Positions 60,882-64,000 of a DNA stretch of 64,000 nucleotides are shown piece after piece. Position 1 is the first letter of the stretch; every line of letters starts with the position of its first letter. A program made the translations under genes and the position numbers. The notes below the pieces were generated by a model. It made no database searches. It saw only the letters and a list, made by a program, of their open reading frames with translations, and was not told the origin of the DNA. Source of the DNA: Phycisphaeraceae bacterium (GTDB lineage Bacteria > Planctomycetota > Phycisphaerae > Phycisphaerales > Phycisphaeraceae). The DNA lies in contig JADZCR010000001.1 in NCBI GenBank assembly GCA_020851465.1, positions 1-64,000 on the forward strand, given 5' to 3'.

Positions 60882-63800
60882 ATGAAAGAAGAAACAAAAC
60901 CCAGCAACCCGGCGCCGGACTCGGCCGCCGGCTCGCCCATCGAAGTCTCCCGACGCCAATTCATGGGAGTGGTCGGTGCCGTGGGCGTCACGGCTTTCGC
61001 CTGGCCTTCGCTGGGCGGATTAGCTCCGGTGGTGGGCGTCAATGATCCACTGGCAGCCTACCCCTCACGAGACTGGGAGGCGGTTTATCGCGATCAATAT
61101 CGCTATGACCGAACCTTCACCTGGATCTGTGCTCCCAACGACACGCACATGTGCCGCATGCGCGCGTTCGTCCGTAACGGAATCATGGTCCGTTCGGAGC
61201 AGAACTACGACAGCGACAAGATCGGCGACTGCTACGGCAATCGCGCCACTGTCGGCTGGAACCCGCGCGGATGTCCCAAGGGCTTTACCTTCCAGCGTCG
61301 CCTGTACGGCCCCTACCGTCTGCGCGGTCCGGTCGTGCGCAAGGGCTGGAAGCAGTGGGCTGATGATGGTTTCCCTAGCCTCTCGGATAAACCTGAGCTG
61401 CGATCCAAATACAAGTTCGACAGTCGCGGCAGCGATACTTTCGTCCGCCTGCCGTGGGAGGAAATCTCCACCTACGTCGCCAAGGGCATGATGGCGGTCG
61501 CCAAGACCTACAGCGGTGATGACGGCAAACGCCGCCTGCTGGCTGACGGCTACGACCCCTTGATGCTCAAGCCATGGAAAGGCGCCGGCACCTCCACCAT
61601 GAAGATGGGTTCAAACCTGCCCATTCACGGCATGGTGGGGAAATACGGTCTCTATCGATTGGTAAACATGACCGGTCTCATCGACCACCATGTGCGTGGC
61701 GTGAGTGCTGACGATGCCGTCGGCGCACGGGACTGGAATGAATACACATGGCGCGGCGATCAGGCTCCGGGCGGACCTTTCGCCACCGGACTTCAGACCT
61801 CCGAGTGCGACATCAACGATCTGCGCTACAGCCGTTTCCTCCTCCATGTCGGTAAGAATCTGGTCGAAAACAAAATGGCTGACACGCACTGGTTCATTGA
61901 AACCATGGAGCGTGGCGGCAAGATCGTCTGCATCACCCCCGACTATGCCGCACCATCCGCCAAGAGCGATTACTGGATCGGTGTGCGTCCCGGTCTTTCC
62001 GACCTGGCGGTGCTGCTGGGTGTCGCCAAGCTCATCATCGACAACAACTGGCACGACGTAGATTTCTGCCGCCGCTTCACTGACTTCCCCCTGCTGGTGC
62101 GTACCGACAACCTTCAGCGTCTGCGTCCGCAGGATGTGTTCAAGGGATACGTAATTAAAGACATCAAGGGCGGTCCGTCCTACAAGGCGCACGGCCTGAC
62201 CGACGAGCAGCGTCAGTCCATCGGCGACTTCTGCATGTGGGACGCCAAGAAGGGTCAGGTCGTCGCGGTGTCGCGTGACGAGGTGGGTGAAAAGCTCGCG
62301 TTCGAGCCGGCACTCGACGGAACCTTCACGGTCGAGACGATCGACGGCAAGCGCGTCGAAGTCATGCCGGTGCTCGAAATGTATCGCCGCCACCTCAAGG
62401 ATTACGACCTCAAGACGGTCCAGGAACTCAGCGGGGCCGACCCCGTGCTCGTGGAACGGCTCGCCAAGGATCTGGCGACGATCAAGCCCGCGGCAATCCA
62501 CGTCGGCGAAGGCGTCAACCACTACTTCCACGCCACGCTGCACAACCGCGTCTGCTTCATGCTCGTGGCTCTGACAGGCAACATCGGCAAGCACGGAACC
62601 GGCTCGCACACATGGGCCGGCAACTACAAGGGCGCGTTGTTCCAGGGCGCGTCGTGGGCCGGTCCGGGTGTGGGTGCTTACATCTACGAAGACCCCTTCA
62701 ACCCCGTCCTCGATGAGAAGGGCGTGATCGATCATCACCACATGCGCCATTGCTCATCCAATGAGGAACCCAGCTACTGGGCCTATGGCGAGAAGGTGCT
62801 GAAGATCAAAACGGCGCAGGGTGAAAAGCTCTTCACCGGCCAGACGCACCTGCCCACTCCGACAAAACTCATCTGGTACAACAACGCCAACTTCCTCAAT
62901 CAGTCCAAGTGGATCTACGACCTGATCCAGAACGTGCTGCCCAAGGTTGACATGATCATCGACCAGCAGATGGAATGGACCGGTTCGGCCGAGTACGCCG
63001 ACATCGTCCTGCCCGTCAACTCGTGGGTGGAGTTCCAGGATCTTGAGATCGGCGGATCGTGCTCGAACCCGTTCATCCAGGCGTGGGGCGGCGACGCGCT
63101 CAAGCCGGTGCATGATTCACGCGATGACGCCATGGTCTTTTCGCTCGTCGGTGACGCCTTCACCGCCATCACGGGCGACAAGCGGTTCAGCGATTATTGG
63201 AAGTACATCAAGGAGCGCAAGAGCCGCGTCTATATCCAGCGGGTTCTCGACTCGTGCATCACCACCCGCGGCAAAGATGGCCCATACCAGATCGACCGCA
63301 TGATGCGCGGTGAGTACGGCGGCCAGCCCGGCTCGGCTCTGTGGCTTTTCCGTACCTATCCGCGCGTGGCGTTCTACGAACAGGTCCACGACAACGTCCC
63401 GTTCTACACCGACTCAGGACGGCTCGCCTCCTACTGCGATCTGCCCGAAGCGATCGAGTACGGCGAAAATCTCATCGTCCACCGCGAAGGTGTGGAAGCG
63501 ACGCCCTACCTGCCGAACGTCATCGTCTCGACCAGTCCCTACATCAGGCCGCAGAGCTACGGCATCGCTCTGGACTCACTCGATCCCGACGAGCGAAGCG
63601 TGCGAAACGTCAAGATGTCCTGGGAGGAAGTCAAAAAGACGGTCAATCCGCTCTGGGCGCAGGGTTTCCGCTTCTTCTGCTCGACACCCAAAAGCCGTCA
63701 CAGCACGCACTCCTCGTGGTCCACGGTGGACTGGAACTGGATCTGGTCCTGCAATCACGGCGACCCGTACCGCGCGGACAAGCGCGCTCCGGGCGTCGGC

Positions 63801-64000
63801 GACCGGCAGATTCAGATGAATCCGCAGGCCGCCAAGGACCTGGGACTCAACGCCGGCGACTATGTCTGGGTGGACGCCAATCCACAGGACCGGCCGTACC
63901 GCGGCTGGAAGGAAAACGATTTCCGCTACCGCGCCTTCCGCTGCATGGTGCGGTTGAAGGTCAATCCCGCGCTGCCTTACCACATGACCATCATGAAGCA
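60882..64000 (+). CDS. Tat-exported molybdopterin oxidoreductase, NarG/NxrA-like catalytic subunit (partial)
   Basis: At least 1039 residues; the gene runs past the window end. GGAGCAGGA precedes the ATG. The Tat signal SRRQFMGVVGAVGV lies at about residues 23-36, so the enzyme acts outside the cytoplasm. The FS0 cluster ligands appear as Cys83-x3-Asp87-x3-Cys91 and Cys131, so Asp stands where NarG has its first Cys. The candidate Mo-ligand Asp310 lies in TSECDINDLRYS. Later segments (HVGKNLVENKM, ADIVLPVNSWVEF, NPWAQ-like) match type II DMSO reductases such as NarG and nitrite oxidoreductase. The closest pattern is NxrA-type, but nitrate, chlorate or selenate reductases are related. It follows the cytochrome-EB_dh gene and probably continues with a beta subunit. 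Confidence 0.85.
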   Translation, partial: MKEETKPSNPAPDSAAGSPIEVSRRQFMGVVGAVGVTAFAWPSLGGLAPVVGVNDPLAAYPSRDWEAVYRDQYRYDRTFTWICAPNDTHMCRMRAFVRNGIMVRSEQNYDSDKIGDCYGNRATVGWNPRGCPKGFTFQRRLYGPYRLRGPVVRKGWKQWADDGFPSLSDKPELRSKYKFDSRGSDTFVRLPWEEISTYVAKGMMAVAKTYSGDDGKRRLLADGYDPLMLKPWKGAGTSTMKMGSNLPIHGMVGKYGLYRLVNMTGLIDHHVRGVSADDAVGARDWNEYTWRGDQAPGGPFATGLQTSECDINDLRYSRFLLHVGKNLVENKMADTHWFIETMERGGKIVCITPDYAAPSAKSDYWIGVRPGLSDLAVLLGVAKLIIDNNWHDVDFCRRFTDFPLLVRTDNLQRLRPQDVFKGYVIKDIKGGPSYKAHGLTDEQRQSIGDFCMWDAKKGQVVAVSRDEVGEKLAFEPALDGTFTVETIDGKRVEVMPVLEMYRRHLKDYDLKTVQELSGADPVLVERLAKDLATIKPAAIHVGEGVNHYFHATLHNRVCFMLVALTGNIGKHGTGSHTWAGNYKGALFQGASWAGPGVGAYIYEDPFNPVLDEKGVIDHHHMRHCSSNEEPSYWAYGEKVLKIKTAQGEKLFTGQTHLPTPTKLIWYNNANFLNQSKWIYDLIQNVLPKVDMIIDQQMEWTGSAEYADIVLPVNSWVEFQDLEIGGSCSNPFIQAWGGDALKPVHDSRDDAMVFSLVGDAFTAITGDKRFSDYWKYIKERKSRVYIQRVLDSCITTRGKDGPYQIDRMMRGEYGGQPGSALWLFRTYPRVAFYEQVHDNVPFYTDSGRLASYCDLPEAIEYGENLIVHREGVEATPYLPNVIVSTSPYIRPQSYGIALDSLDPDERSVRNVKMSWEEVKKTVNPLWAQGFRFFCSTPKSRHSTHSSWSTVDWNWIWSCNHGDPYRADKRAPGVGDRQIQMNPQAAKDLGLNAGDYVWVDANPQDRPYRGWKENDFRYRAFRCMVRLKVNPALPYHMTIMK

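Noticed and set aside
61611..62750. Minus-strand open frame opposite the molybdoenzyme
   Set aside because: The plus-strand frame continues uninterrupted with Tat signal and cofactor motifs through to the window end; the minus-strand frame is a shadow.
1..64000. CRISPR arrays, insertion sequences or rRNA operons
   Set aside because: No regularly spaced repeats, transposase-like genes with terminal repeats, or rRNA sequence were found while reading the window.

Overview
The window reads as a chromosomal piece of a GC-rich planctomycete, most likely of the Phycisphaerae group. This is inference from gene content: a short histone H1-like protein, many Gfo/Idh/MocA oxidoreductases, DegT aminotransferases, a heparinase-like enzyme with a zinc ribbon, sulfatase-fold proteins, several uroporphyrinogen-decarboxylase (URO-D) family proteins, MqnD of the futalosine menaquinone route, and complex I membrane subunits. 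No rRNA and no CRISPR array were seen.

Layout. (1) 1-1.8 kb: the right end of an integrative element (small protein, HTH/excisionase-like protein, tyrosine integrase) ending in a tRNA-Asp(GTC) gene. (2) 2.1-7.9 kb: amidohydrolase, two Gfo/Idh/MocA proteins, RidA, a sugar-isomerase-like protein and a helical ferritin-like protein. (3) 7.9-14.6 kb: nuoJKLMN only, without nuoA-I. (4) 14.8-16.4 kb: FabZ, histone H1-like protein, isochorismatase-like hydrolase. (5) 16.5-25.1 kb: a sigma factor followed by a 57-residue protein, two alkaline-phosphatase-superfamily membrane proteins and a 1285-residue secreted protein. (6) 25.3-34.5 kb: a mostly minus-strand carbohydrate region (two DegT aminotransferases, heparinase II/III-like protein, CBM9-like protein, M55 peptidase, Gfo/Idh/MocA protein, amidohydrolase). 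(7) 34.7-44.5 kb: housekeeping and signalling genes (PurU, RmuC, SGNH hydrolase, FtsJ/TlyA-like methyltransferase, histidine kinase plus diguanylate cyclase, MqnD). (8) 44.6-50.3 kb: an Rrf2 regulator, a B12-binding radical SAM protein and three URO-D family proteins. (9) 50.3-64 kb: a nitrogen-oxide / anaerobic respiration region.

The last region is the most interesting. It holds an NnrS-like membrane protein flanked by two DUF1858-like domains, the iron-sulfur repair protein Ric, a porin, PdxH, a second B12 radical SAM protein, a hemerythrin, a second Rrf2 regulator, a di-haem cytochrome c fused to an ethylbenzene-dehydrogenase-type haem b domain, and the start of a Tat-exported NarG/NxrA-type molybdoenzyme that runs off the window. 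Four promoter regions here (nnrS, ric, rrf2, cytochrome) carry variants of one dyad, GGATATTTTTATCC, placed at or next to plausible promoters. I infer a local regulon, probably run by the second Rrf2 protein, joining nitric-oxide defence to a periplasmic nitrate/nitrite-active enzyme. Menaquinone (MqnD) and complex I would feed electrons into such a chain.
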